This document shows positions 24,879 to 31,719 of a DNA stretch of 42,515 nt, one piece after another. Made by a program: the position numbers and the translations under genes. This stretch comes from Streptomyces jumonjinensis. GTDB taxonomy: Bacteria; Actinomycetota; Actinomycetes; Streptomycetales; Streptomycetaceae. Location: assembly GCF_009600885.1 (NCBI RefSeq), contig NZ_VCLA01000120.1, positions 1 to 42,515 on the forward strand, read 5' to 3'. The notes under the pieces are model-generated. The model saw nothing but the letters and a program-made list of their open reading frames with translations. It did not search any database and was not told the origin of the DNA. Position 1 is the first letter of the stretch; every line of letters begins with the position of its first letter.

Positions 24879-26294
24879 ATGTCCCTACGCGCCGATCTCC
24901 GGCTCGCCCTCGCGACCGCCGTCACCGTCTCCCTCACCGGAGGGCTGCTCGGGCTGACGACGGGAACCGCGACCGCCGCCGCACCGGCGAAGGCCGCCGC
25001 CAAGCCCGCCAAGCACTCCGCCGACTACAACGGCGACGGCTACCGCGACTACGCCACCGGCGAATTCAGTAACGAGGTGGTCGTGACCTACGGGACCGCG
25101 ACCGGACCCGGCACCGAGACGTTCACGTTCAACCAGGACAGCCCCGGCATTCCCGGCAAGTACCTGGGCGACGGCGACGGCTTCGCCCAGGCTCTCGCCT
25201 CCGCCGACTTCAACGGCGACGGATACGCCGACCTCGCCGTCTCCGACCCCTGGGAGAAGGACAGCAAGCACAACCAGCGGGGCATGGTCGTCATCGTCTG
25301 GGGCTCGAAGTCCGGACTGGGATCGAAGGCGACCACCGTCAAGGCCACATCGTCCGCCCACCGGCAGCACTACGGAAAGCATCTCGCCGCCGGGGACTTC
25401 AGCGGCGACGGAAAGCCGGATCTCGCCGTCAGCGACCCCCGGTCCGTCCATGTCCACCGGGGCGGCTTCTCCTCGAAGACGGGCGCCACCGGCAAGGTCA
25501 GCACGTTCACCGCGCCGAAGGCCGACCTGAGGCAGCCCCTCGGGCTCGCCGCGGGGAAGGTCACCAAGGACAAGGCCACCGACCTCTATGTCTTCGTCGC
25601 ACCCGAGAAAACGGACCTCAACGAGAAGTACCGCTGGGGCACCTGGTTCCTGAAGGGCGGCTCGACCATCAAGCCGGGCAGGCCCACGACGAACAGCGCC
25701 ATCACACCGTCCCACGCATGGGGCAAGTCCGGGGTCGTCGCCGACTTCGACAAGGACGGCTACGGCGACCTCGCCTTCACCGACCGCGACTACAAGAAGT
25801 ACGGCGGCTCCGTCCTCGTCGTACGCGGCGGGAAGAACGGACCGGTCGACCACTACCGGCTCAGCCAGAACACCCCCGGGGTCGCGACCATCGTCACCGC
25901 CTACGACTACTTCGGCGAATCCCTCTCGGCGGGCGACACCAACCGCGACGGCTACCCGGACCTCGCCGTCGGCACCGAAGAGACAGTCGGCGACGTGTCC
26001 TCGGCGGGCGGCGCGCATGTGCTGTTCGGCGGGAAGAAGGGGCTCACCGGCAAGAACTCCCTCTTCTTCACCCGCGAGACCGAGGGCGTCCCCGGCGAAG
26101 CCCGGGAGTACGAACGGTTCGGCAGCGGCGTCCGGCTGACCGACGCCGACCACGACGGCTACGCCGATCTGCTGGTCTCCAGCAGGAACAGCGAGTCCGG
26201 TAGGCACGACGGATATCTGCTCGGCGGCGGGAAGGACGGGATCACGGCGGCGAAGGTCAGTAAGGTTCCTGCCACCCCGTACTTCCCGCAGTAG
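24879..26294 (+). CDS. Secreted FG-GAP/VCBS beta-propeller protein 6
   Basis: The 471-aa product starts at ATG 24879 (MSLRADLRLALATAVTVSLT), where the shared signal peptide begins. The frame is open back to 24645 but that part is intergenic in character. Loops are DYNGDGYRD, DFNGDGYAD, DFSGDGKPD, degenerate VTKDKATDLYVFV, DFDKDGYGD, DTNRDGYPD and DADHDGYAD. Blade four has a longer charged insert (APEKTDLNEKYRWG). It is closest to propeller 7, including the RTDLRLAVATAV-type opening, which suggests a recent duplication. It is predicted secreted, with no anchor and an unknown ligand. Confidence 0.88.
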   Translation: MSLRADLRLALATAVTVSLTGGLLGLTTGTATAAAPAKAAAKPAKHSADYNGDGYRDYATGEFSNEVVVTYGTATGPGTETFTFNQDSPGIPGKYLGDGDGFAQALASADFNGDGYADLAVSDPWEKDSKHNQRGMVVIVWGSKSGLGSKATTVKATSSAHRQHYGKHLAAGDFSGDGKPDLAVSDPRSVHVHRGGFSSKTGATGKVSTFTAPKADLRQPLGLAAGKVTKDKATDLYVFVAPEKTDLNEKYRWGTWFLKGGSTIKPGRPTTNSAITPSHAWGKSGVVADFDKDGYGDLAFTDRDYKKYGGSVLVVRGGKNGPVDHYRLSQNTPGVATIVTAYDYFGESLSAGDTNRDGYPDLAVGTEETVGDVSSAGGAHVLFGGKKGLTGKNSLFFTRETEGVPGEAREYERFGSGVRLTDADHDGYADLLVSSRNSESGRHDGYLLGGGKDGITAAKVSKVPATPYFPQ

Positions 26295-26297
26295 AGA

Positions 26298-26362
26298 CCG
26301 GGAGAGCGGCTTCCGTACCCCCGGGCCGCTCTCCCGGCTCGCCGCCCGCTCCGGCGGGCGGC
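26298..26362 (+). terminator. Double hairpin between propellers 6 and 7
   Basis: Four bases after the stop, CCGGGAGAGCGGC (26298-26310) pairs perfectly with GCCGCTCTCCCGG (26325-26337). A second hairpin, GCCGCCCGC/GCGGGCGGC, follows at 26341-26362. Two strong stems in a 100-base gap indicate efficient termination after propeller 6. Confidence 0.75.
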
Positions 26363-26394
26363 ACACCGTACTTCAGCATCAGCAGAGGAACCGC

Positions 26395-27789
26395 ATGCCC
26401 ATACGCACCGATCTCCGGCTCGCCGTCGCGACGGCCGTCACCGCGTCCCTCACCGGAGGGCTGCTCGGACTGACGACGGGGACGGCGACCGCTGCCGTAC
26501 CGGCGAAGGCCGCCGCCAAGCCCGCGAAATATGCCGACGACTTCAACGGCGACGGCTACCGCGACTACGCCTTCGACAACCGCTCCAACGGGGTGGTCGT
26601 GACCTATGGGACCGCGAGCGGACCCGGCACGAAGACGTTCACGTTCGACCAGGACAGCCCCGGCATCCCCGGCTCCCGTACCGGGAACGACGGCTTCGGG
26701 TGGGCGATCGCCAACGCCGACTTCAACAGCGATGGATACGCCGATCTCGCCGTCTCCGACCCCGGGGAGAAGGTCGGCAAGCACAAGAGCCGGGGCATGG
26801 TCGTCATCGTCTGGGGCTCGAAGTCCGGACTGGGATCGAAGGCGAGCAGCCTCGCGGTGAAGTCCCCCTGGGAGCACCAGAGGTTCGGCCGCCACCTCGC
26901 CACCGGGGACTTCAGCGGGGACGGGAAGCCGGATCTCGCCCTCACCGACACCTGGTCCGTCCATATCTACCGGGGCGGCTTCTCCTCGAAGACCGGCGCC
27001 ACCGGCAAGGTCAGCACGTTCGACCGGCAGCACGACCATATGCTGGAGGCCACCGCGCTCGCCGCCGGGAAGGTCGACAAGGACAAGGCCACCGATCTGT
27101 ACGTCATCGGCGTGGGCTACCGGAACGACCGCCACACCTCCGGCACCTGGTTCCTCAAGGGCGGCTCGACGATCAAGCCGGGCAAGGCCGCGACGTACAA
27201 CTCCTCCGCGCCGAACTACCGGGCCACCGGGGTCGTCGCGGACTTCGACAAGGACGGCTACGGCGATCTCGCCGTCAGCGACCTCCCGTACAAGAAGGAC
27301 AGCGGGGCGGTCGTCGTCCTGCGCGGCGGGAAGGACGGGCCGGGCACTTCGTACCGGCTCACCCAGGACACCGCCGGGGTGGCCACCGCCGCCGCCAGCG
27401 GTGACTGGTTCGGCTATGCGCTCTCGGCGGGCGACACCAACCGCGACGGCTACCCGGACCTCGGGGTCGGCACCTTCGAGACGCTCGGGAAACTGAGGAG
27501 CGCGGGCGGGGCGCATGTCCTGCACGGCGGGAAGAAGGGACTGACCGGCAAGGACTCCCGCTGGTTCACCCGCGCCACCATCGGGGTTCCCGGCGAGGCC
27601 CGTGAGGGCGGGCTCTTCGGCGAGGGCGTGCGGCTGCGCGACTTCGACCGCGACGGCGACGCCGATCTGCTGATCTCCGGCGACAGCTTCGCCGGGGAGT
27701 ACGACGGCACCCTGCTGGGCGGCAGCCCGCTCGGGGTCACCACGGGGCAGATCCGCGAGGTGGGGATCACCGCGCAGTTCCCGCAGTAG
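26395..27789 (+). CDS. Secreted FG-GAP/VCBS beta-propeller protein 7
   Basis: The 464-aa protein starts at ATG after AGAGGAAC. The signal peptide is shared (LAVATAVTASLTGGLLGLTT). Loops are DFNGDGYRD, DFNSDGYAD, DFSGDGKPD, degenerate VDKDKATDLYVIG, DFDKDGYGD, DTNRDGYPD and DFDRDGDAD. It shares with propeller 6 the RGMVVIVWGSKSGLGSK strand and GGFSSKTGATGKVSTF. It is the last gene of the array; the next genes are the two BLIP-family proteins on the same strand, behind a terminator. It probably acts outside the cell as a binding propeller. Confidence 0.88.
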   Translation: MPIRTDLRLAVATAVTASLTGGLLGLTTGTATAAVPAKAAAKPAKYADDFNGDGYRDYAFDNRSNGVVVTYGTASGPGTKTFTFDQDSPGIPGSRTGNDGFGWAIANADFNSDGYADLAVSDPGEKVGKHKSRGMVVIVWGSKSGLGSKASSLAVKSPWEHQRFGRHLATGDFSGDGKPDLALTDTWSVHIYRGGFSSKTGATGKVSTFDRQHDHMLEATALAAGKVDKDKATDLYVIGVGYRNDRHTSGTWFLKGGSTIKPGKAATYNSSAPNYRATGVVADFDKDGYGDLAVSDLPYKKDSGAVVVLRGGKDGPGTSYRLTQDTAGVATAAASGDWFGYALSAGDTNRDGYPDLGVGTFETLGKLRSAGGAHVLHGGKKGLTGKDSRWFTRATIGVPGEAREGGLFGEGVRLRDFDRDGDADLLISGDSFAGEYDGTLLGGSPLGVTTGQIREVGITAQFPQ

Positions 27790-27796
27790 GACCGCC

Positions 27797-27828
27797 GGTG
27801 CCCGCGTCCCGGCCGGGGCGCGGGCACC
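27797..27828 (+). terminator. Hairpin terminator after the propeller array
   Basis: GGTGCCCGCG (27797-27806) and CGCGGGCACC (27819-27828) form a perfect 10-bp stem eight bases after the stop of propeller 7. It has no T tract, as is usual in this window. Confidence 0.7.
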
Positions 27829-27922
27829 GTCGCGTGATGGGGAGTGCCGGAAGAGCGCCCGGTGCCACGCTTGATCATCCCTCGCGGAGGGTGGATGTCG
27901 CAGGCTTGGCGAAAGGGCTCGG

Positions 27923-28582
27923 ATGACGAAGGCAGCGGGACGCGCGAGAGGTTTACGGAAGCTGGGCAGGGCCGCCGCCATGGCCACTGCGGTGGCCGGG
28001 ATGCTTCTCGGGTCGGCGGGCGTGTCGAGCGCCGCGCCGGAATCGAGCACGGCGCAGTCCTCAAGCACCGCACGGGATTCCGGCACCGCGCAGGAGTGGA
28101 TGACGCGGGCGAAGCTGGACCAGGTCCAGTTCGGGATGACCCGCCAGCAGGTACTGGACATCGTCGGCGCGCAGACGTGCGAGACCGGCGGAAAGCTCGG
28201 ACACAATCTCCACTGCCCGAGCCAGCCGTCGGGCAGCCCCTACGCCCTCTTCGAATTCACCGGCGCCGGCCTCGACGGGCTGGTGAAGACGAAGATGCAG
28301 GACGGGCTCATCCCTCCGGCCACGCCGACGCTCACGCTCAGCAAGTACAACCAGACCGCCCTGGGCATGAGCAAGGCCGAGGTCCTGGCGATCGTCGGCC
28401 AGGGCTCCTGTGTGCCGTGGAGTGAGATGTACCCCGCCTACCCGTCGACAGCCGGGGGGACCATCGCTCTGGCGTGCTACGAAGTGGGCGGCTTCGACCC
28501 GGGCAAGCTGGGCACCGGGTCGGCCTACTTCTGGTTCACGGACGACGTCCTTGAGTACTCCAGGGAGTGGTACCTCGACTGA
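27923..28582 (+). CDS. Secreted BLIP-family protein, diverged copy
   Basis: This 219-aa exported protein resembles beta-lactamase inhibitory protein (BLIP) of Streptomyces clavuligerus. The signal peptide ends near GVSSAAP, then comes a Ser/Thr/Ala linker not found in BLIP, then the two-repeat BLIP fold. Repeat one has [20 protein letters not shown] and repeat two LTLSKYNQTALGMSKAEVLA. All four disulfide Cys (C30, C42, C109, C131 in BLIP numbering) are present, as are W112, W150, R160 and W162. Key BLIP contact residues D49, Y50, Y53, K74, F142 and H148 are Ser, Pro, Leu, Gly, Leu and Tyr here. It is probably not a TEM-type inhibitor, more like the BLP homologue, and may bind another extracellular protein. 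Confidence 0.85.
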   Translation: MTKAAGRARGLRKLGRAAAMATAVAGMLLGSAGVSSAAPESSTAQSSSTARDSGTAQEWMTRAKLDQVQFGMTRQQVLDIVGAQTCETGGKLGHNLHCPSQPSGSPYALFEFTGAGLDGLVKTKMQDGLIPPATPTLTLSKYNQTALGMSKAEVLAIVGQGSCVPWSEMYPAYPSTAGGTIALACYEVGGFDPGKLGTGSAYFWFTDDVLEYSREWYLD

Positions 28583-28660
28583 CCAGGCCCTGGCCCTGAG
28601 CGCAAGGGATTTCCCACGGACTGCTGAACCGACCAGATGATCCGGAGAGGGTACGCACAG

Positions 28661-29275
28661 ATGCTGAAGACAGAGGGACGCGCGAAGACCGCCGCACGGA
28701 AGCTGGGCAGGGCCGCCGCCATGGGCGCGGCGACAGCCGGGCTGGTTCTCGGCTCGGCGGGCATGTCGAGCGCCGCGCCCGGGGACATGACGCGGGCGAA
28801 GTACGACCAGATCCAGTTCGGGATGACCCGCCAGCAGGTGGTGGACATCGCCGGAACGGGAACCTGCGAGACCAGCGGGTCGTCCGGAACCTCCTTCCAC
28901 TGCCGGAGCGGCCCGAGCGGGGACTACTTCTCCTACGCCAACTTCGGTTTCACCTCCGCCGCCGCCGACGGGAAGCTGAACTCGAAGAGCCAGGAGGGGA
29001 TCGTCCCGCCGGTCGCTCCGACGCTCACCCTCAGCAAGTTCAACCAGGTCACCGTGGGCATGACCAAGGCCCAGGTGCTGGCGACCGCGGGCCAGGGCTC
29101 CTGTACGACGTGGAGTGAGCGATACCCGGCCTACCCGTCGACCGCCGGGGTGACGATCAGCCTGATGTGCTTCGATGTGGACGGCTTCAATCCGGGCGGG
29201 CTGTCGAGGGGCTCGGCCCACTTCTGGTTCACGGACGGCGTCCTGGACGGAAAGCGGCAGTGGAGCCTCCAGTAG
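28661..29275 (+). CDS. Secreted BLIP-like beta-lactamase inhibitory protein
   Basis: The 204-aa precursor starts at ATG 28661 after GGAGAGGG. It has a twin-charged signal peptide ending GMSSAAPG and a mature part of 165 or so residues. From [20 protein letters not shown] to GKRQWSLQ it aligns with S. clavuligerus BLIP without gaps, as I remember that sequence. Conserved are the four Cys and the interface residues H41, D49, Y50, Y53, E73, W112, H148, W150, R160 and W162. Changed are F36 to Ser, Y51 to Phe, K74 to Gly, F142 to Leu and Y143 to Ser. It would bind class A beta-lactamases outside the cell. No beta-lactamase gene is in the window. It follows the diverged copy by 78 bases, so the two are probably co-transcribed. 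Confidence 0.92.
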   Translation: MLKTEGRAKTAARKLGRAAAMGAATAGLVLGSAGMSSAAPGDMTRAKYDQIQFGMTRQQVVDIAGTGTCETSGSSGTSFHCRSGPSGDYFSYANFGFTSAAADGKLNSKSQEGIVPPVAPTLTLSKFNQVTVGMTKAQVLATAGQGSCTTWSERYPAYPSTAGVTISLMCFDVDGFNPGGLSRGSAHFWFTDGVLDGKRQWSLQ

Positions 29276-29285
29276 AGGGGCCCAT

Positions 29286-29565
29286 TCACAGGCCCGCCAG
29301 GAACTCCCTCAGCGCCGGGGCCATCGCCTCCCCGAGATCCTCGGCCGTGAGCAGCTCGTGAGAGAGCGTCACTGAGCCGAGTACGCCGTGCGGGATGGCC
29401 GTCGCGACCTGTTCCGCGAGGGCCGTGGGGTGGCGGACGTCCGCGCCCGGGACGATCAGCACCGGGGCGCTGATCGCACGGAGCTCCGCCACCTCGCGGA
29501 AGGCCCGGTCGCGGCCGATCGCACAGAAGGCCGCGACGCCGGCCGGTGAGGAGGGTCGGGTGATC
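29286..29565 (-). pseudogene. C-terminal part of a split alpha/beta-hydrolase gene
   Basis: The minus frame codes AGVAAFCAIGRDRAF, then APVLIVPGADVRHP with the catalytic-acid-type Asp, and LSHELLTAEDLGEAMAPALR with the His, ending at 29286. This is the usual last third of an alpha/beta-hydrolase. Upstream of about 29565 the frame loses similarity. The matching N-terminal part lies at 31720-31952 on the same strand. The middle of the gene, including the GxSxG nucleophile elbow, is missing from both pieces. A short frame from 29492 has a start codon but is unlikely to be functional. Confidence 0.65.
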
Positions 29566-29676
29566 GGTGCGCACCCGTTGTGGCCGCTCTTGGTGGAGCT
29601 GTTCCGCGCTGAGGCGCACTGTGATCCGGACCCTGCCGCCCTGGGAGTCGTCTGCGGTTGCCCGGAACACTTCTGA
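29560..29676 (+). CDS. Possible 38-aa Cys-containing small protein
   Basis: A GTG at 29560 is preceded at five bases by GGAGG. It opens a short frame coding GAHPLWPLLVELFRAEAHCD and then a tail with VVCGCPEHF. The amphipathic helix followed by a C..C.C pattern is more protein-like than a random frame. It lies at the left edge of the segment inserted in the hydrolase and converges on the methyltransferase gene. It may be a genuine small protein, the end of a lost gene, or chance. The function is unknown. Confidence 0.3.
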   Translation: MIGAHPLWPLLVELFRAEAHCDPDPAALGVVCGCPEHF

Positions 29677-29734
29677 CCACCGCCCCCGGCGGCTTCCCTG
29701 ACCGGGTGGCCGTCGGGGGCTTCTTAACCGGCTC

Positions 29735-30412
29735 CTAGCCTCCTTGGACACCCCGCACGAGCAACGTGCCAGTGCGCCGGGTTCCCGGGGGCGGAGCGAT
29801 GACGGAGGCGGACACGTCCACGTATCCGTACTCCTTGAGGATCAGCACCCAGAGATCTGGTTCGTAGTCCCACCGTTTGACGACAGCGGGGTCTTCGTCG
29901 GACCCGCGAGGGATGTACGACGCCTGGCAGCCGTAGCACCCCTCGATCGGGGGGCGCTGGGACATGGCGAACACGCCACCGGGCTTGAGGTTCGCATGGA
30001 TGATCGGCAGCAGTAGGCCGGGGTCCGAGAACCAGCCCGCGCCGAAGACGCTGTAGATCGCATCGAAGACCGTATAGGTCTCTCCCAGATAGGCGAGCGC
30101 GTCGCCCTGGTGCAGCTCCATCCCGTCCACATCCGACCATCGGTCCCGCGCCTTCGCGAGCTGCTTGGGAGAGAGGTCGATTCCCACCGCCCGCATGCCG
30201 AGGCTGGCGAGGTGCGCCGCGTTCCCACCTGCGCCACAGCCAAGGTCAAGCGCGGCCTCGCCCGGCTCCAGAGCAAGTACCTCGGCCCCGGGGCCGTGGT
30301 CGGCATACTGCGTCCAGTTGAACCATGTGGACTCGCCACGGGCGTTCGTGGGGCGCCTCTGGGGCTTGGTCTGCGCGTACTCATCCCAGGCAGCACTACG
30401 GGTGTCAGACAC
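29735..30412 (-). CDS. SAM-dependent methyltransferase (class I)
   Basis: The 225-aa cytoplasmic protein starts at GTG 30412 after GGAAGCGAA. The Rossmann-fold methyltransferase motif I is ALDLGCGAGGNAAHLA, with the post-I acidic residue in GIDLSPKQLAKARDRW and motif IV-like FDAIYSVFGAGWFSDPG. A Cys pair occurs in EGCYGCQASYIPRG. It is the second gene of a minus-strand pair, 76 bases after the GRDP-like gene, and both lie inside the segment that replaced the hydrolase middle. The substrate is unknown; the GRDP-like protein or its Cys-rich tail is one possible substrate (inference). The frame is open further upstream but that part is not protein-like. Confidence 0.85.
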   Translation of the reverse strand: MSDTRSAAWDEYAQTKPQRRPTNARGESTWFNWTQYADHGPGAEVLALEPGEAALDLGCGAGGNAAHLASLGMRAVGIDLSPKQLAKARDRWSDVDGMELHQGDALAYLGETYTVFDAIYSVFGAGWFSDPGLLLPIIHANLKPGGVFAMSQRPPIEGCYGCQASYIPRGSDEDPAVVKRWDYEPDLWVLILKEYGYVDVSASVIAPPPGTRRTGTLLVRGVQGG

Positions 30413-30488
30413 TTCGCTTCCGTTCTCGTTCGCGGGCACAGCCGCCCGGCGTGGGGAACCGGGCGGCTGGCCGACTGGGTGGGCGGTG

Positions 30489-30956
30489 CTACTTCTTCCC
30501 GCCGACGGGGCTGTCGGTGCAGCCAGCGTGGCACTGCGAGCATTCCGCCGCGCCCTCGTTGGGCCAGAACTCGGCGTCGATGGTGAACCCGGCCGCACGG
30601 ATGGCAGACGTGGTCAGGGCCATGGCGGAGCGGCCGGCCTCGGGGTTCGATCCGCCCTCGTCCTCGTCGGGGACGTGGTGGATGTAGTCCACGCCGAGGG
30701 ACCTGGAGAAGGCGACGTAGGGCACGGTGCGCTGCACGAAGGCGTGCCAGAACAGGTCCACCCGAAGGGACGGGGTGAGCGGCTCGTTGCTCCGGGTGCT
30801 GGTGGCCAGGAAGGCCGCCGTCTGGTCCACGCCGCGCTCGCCGAGGTCGTCGGTGAGGTCGGGCCAGGTCTTGCGTACGTCCTTGATGAGCAGCGCCCGA
30901 AGTTCCGGGCTGATGAGGCTCTGAACCTCGGTGGGGCTGTACTGCGTGATCGTCAC
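30489..30956 (-). CDS. GRDP-like protein with conserved Cys-rich C-terminal tail
   Basis: The 155-aa protein starts at GTG 30956. The body is helical and contains VDLFWHAFVQRTVPYVAFSR then GVDYIHHVPDEDE. That pattern (WHxF, Y..F, IHHVP) resembles the glycine-rich-domain-protein-like family seen as small genes in Streptomyces. The last 20 residues are AECSQCHAGCTDSPVGGKK, with CxxCxxxC spacing. The tail could bind metal, or could be a modified peptide of a RiPP-like system whose leader is the folded part. The downstream methyltransferase, 76 bases away, is the only visible modifying enzyme. I recall similar tails in homologues, but this needs alignment. The function is not established. Confidence 0.7.
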   Translation of the reverse strand: MTITQYSPTEVQSLISPELRALLIKDVRKTWPDLTDDLGERGVDQTAAFLATSTRSNEPLTPSLRVDLFWHAFVQRTVPYVAFSRSLGVDYIHHVPDEDEGGSNPEAGRSAMALTTSAIRAAGFTIDAEFWPNEGAAECSQCHAGCTDSPVGGKK

Positions 30957-31103
30957 GTCTGTGCCTTCCTCGCCAAGGGACGGCGGTAGCCGGTCCCTGC
31001 GGATGGTGCGTGAGCGGTCACCGGTCGCCCGGTGGAGGCTCTGGGCTTCACGCTGCCGGTACCGATGGCAAGAGTCCGCACGGACCGCAAAGGAGGGCAC
31101 GAC

Positions 31104-31589
31104 ATGGACGCAGGAGCAGGCGGGGTCACCTCCGCCGCTGTAGGTGCGCAGAAGGCTGTACAGACGACTGACGAGACGTTCTCGGGTGTGTGGCTCAGCC
31201 GCTATGAGTTCTACTCATCCAGCCGGGCGGAGACGTACGAGGGCAAGCACTACGTCGTGATCGTCCAGCACGGGAACCGGCTGACCGCTCAGAGCCTGCC
31301 CGGGGCCAGCAGCAACCCGGACAGCCCGCTCACGCTGGATCTGACCGTTGACCGCAACGTGGTCACCGGGTCGTGGGTCGAGCAGACCGCTCCGGACGGC
31401 TACTACAACGGCGCCCGGTACCACGGGGCCGTTCAGCTCCTCGTAGAGCCGACCGGCCGACGCATGGCCGGGAAGTGGGTCGGGTTCGGGAAGGACTTCG
31501 ATGTGAACACAGGACCGTGGGAGCTGCGTCTAGTCGACCGGTCCACCAGCAAGGCGACGTTGGAGCGGTACAGCAGCCCGCCGGAGTGA
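31104..31589 (+). CDS. Stand-alone beta-rich domain related to XRE-regulator C-termini
   Basis: The 161-aa product starts at ATG 31104 after AAAGGAGGG, an excellent ribosome site. After a short Gly/Ala N-terminus the domain reads FSGVWLSRYEFYSSSRAETY, HYVVIVQHGNRLTAQSLPG, VTGSWVEQTAPDGYYNG and WVGFGKDFDVNTGPWELRLV. I remember this domain as the C-terminal half of certain Streptomyces helix-turn-helix regulators. The DNA-binding half is missing here. It is divergent from the GRDP-like gene across 147 bases, which is the usual place for the regulator of that gene pair. It could be a lone sensor, a partner protein, or a truncated regulator. Confidence 0.7.
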   Translation: MDAGAGGVTSAAVGAQKAVQTTDETFSGVWLSRYEFYSSSRAETYEGKHYVVIVQHGNRLTAQSLPGASSNPDSPLTLDLTVDRNVVTGSWVEQTAPDGYYNGARYHGAVQLLVEPTGRRMAGKWVGFGKDFDVNTGPWELRLVDRSTSKATLERYSSPPE

Positions 31590-31719
31590 GGCGCCGCCCG
31601 TCCCCTGCCCCGTCTGGCAACCGCCGGTCGGGGCTTCGTGCTGTCCGGGCGACTCTCGGCACGCGCGCCAACCACCGGTGTACGGTGCCCCGGTAGGCAT
31701 ATCCCGACGGGGTACCTGA

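Noticed and set aside
17200..27700. Regular short repeats reminiscent of a CRISPR array
   Set aside because: They are in-frame calcium-binding loops of beta-propeller blades, with uneven spacing and codon-level variation.
17995..28206. Long minus-strand frames (about 390-650 codons) opposite the propeller genes
   Set aside because: They repeat a Val/Ala/Gly/Glu pattern imposed by the calcium-loop codons on the other strand and have no features of their own.
27923..29275. Treating the BLIP pair as an assembly duplication
   Set aside because: The two genes differ throughout, including linkers and interface residues, so they are true diverged paralogues.
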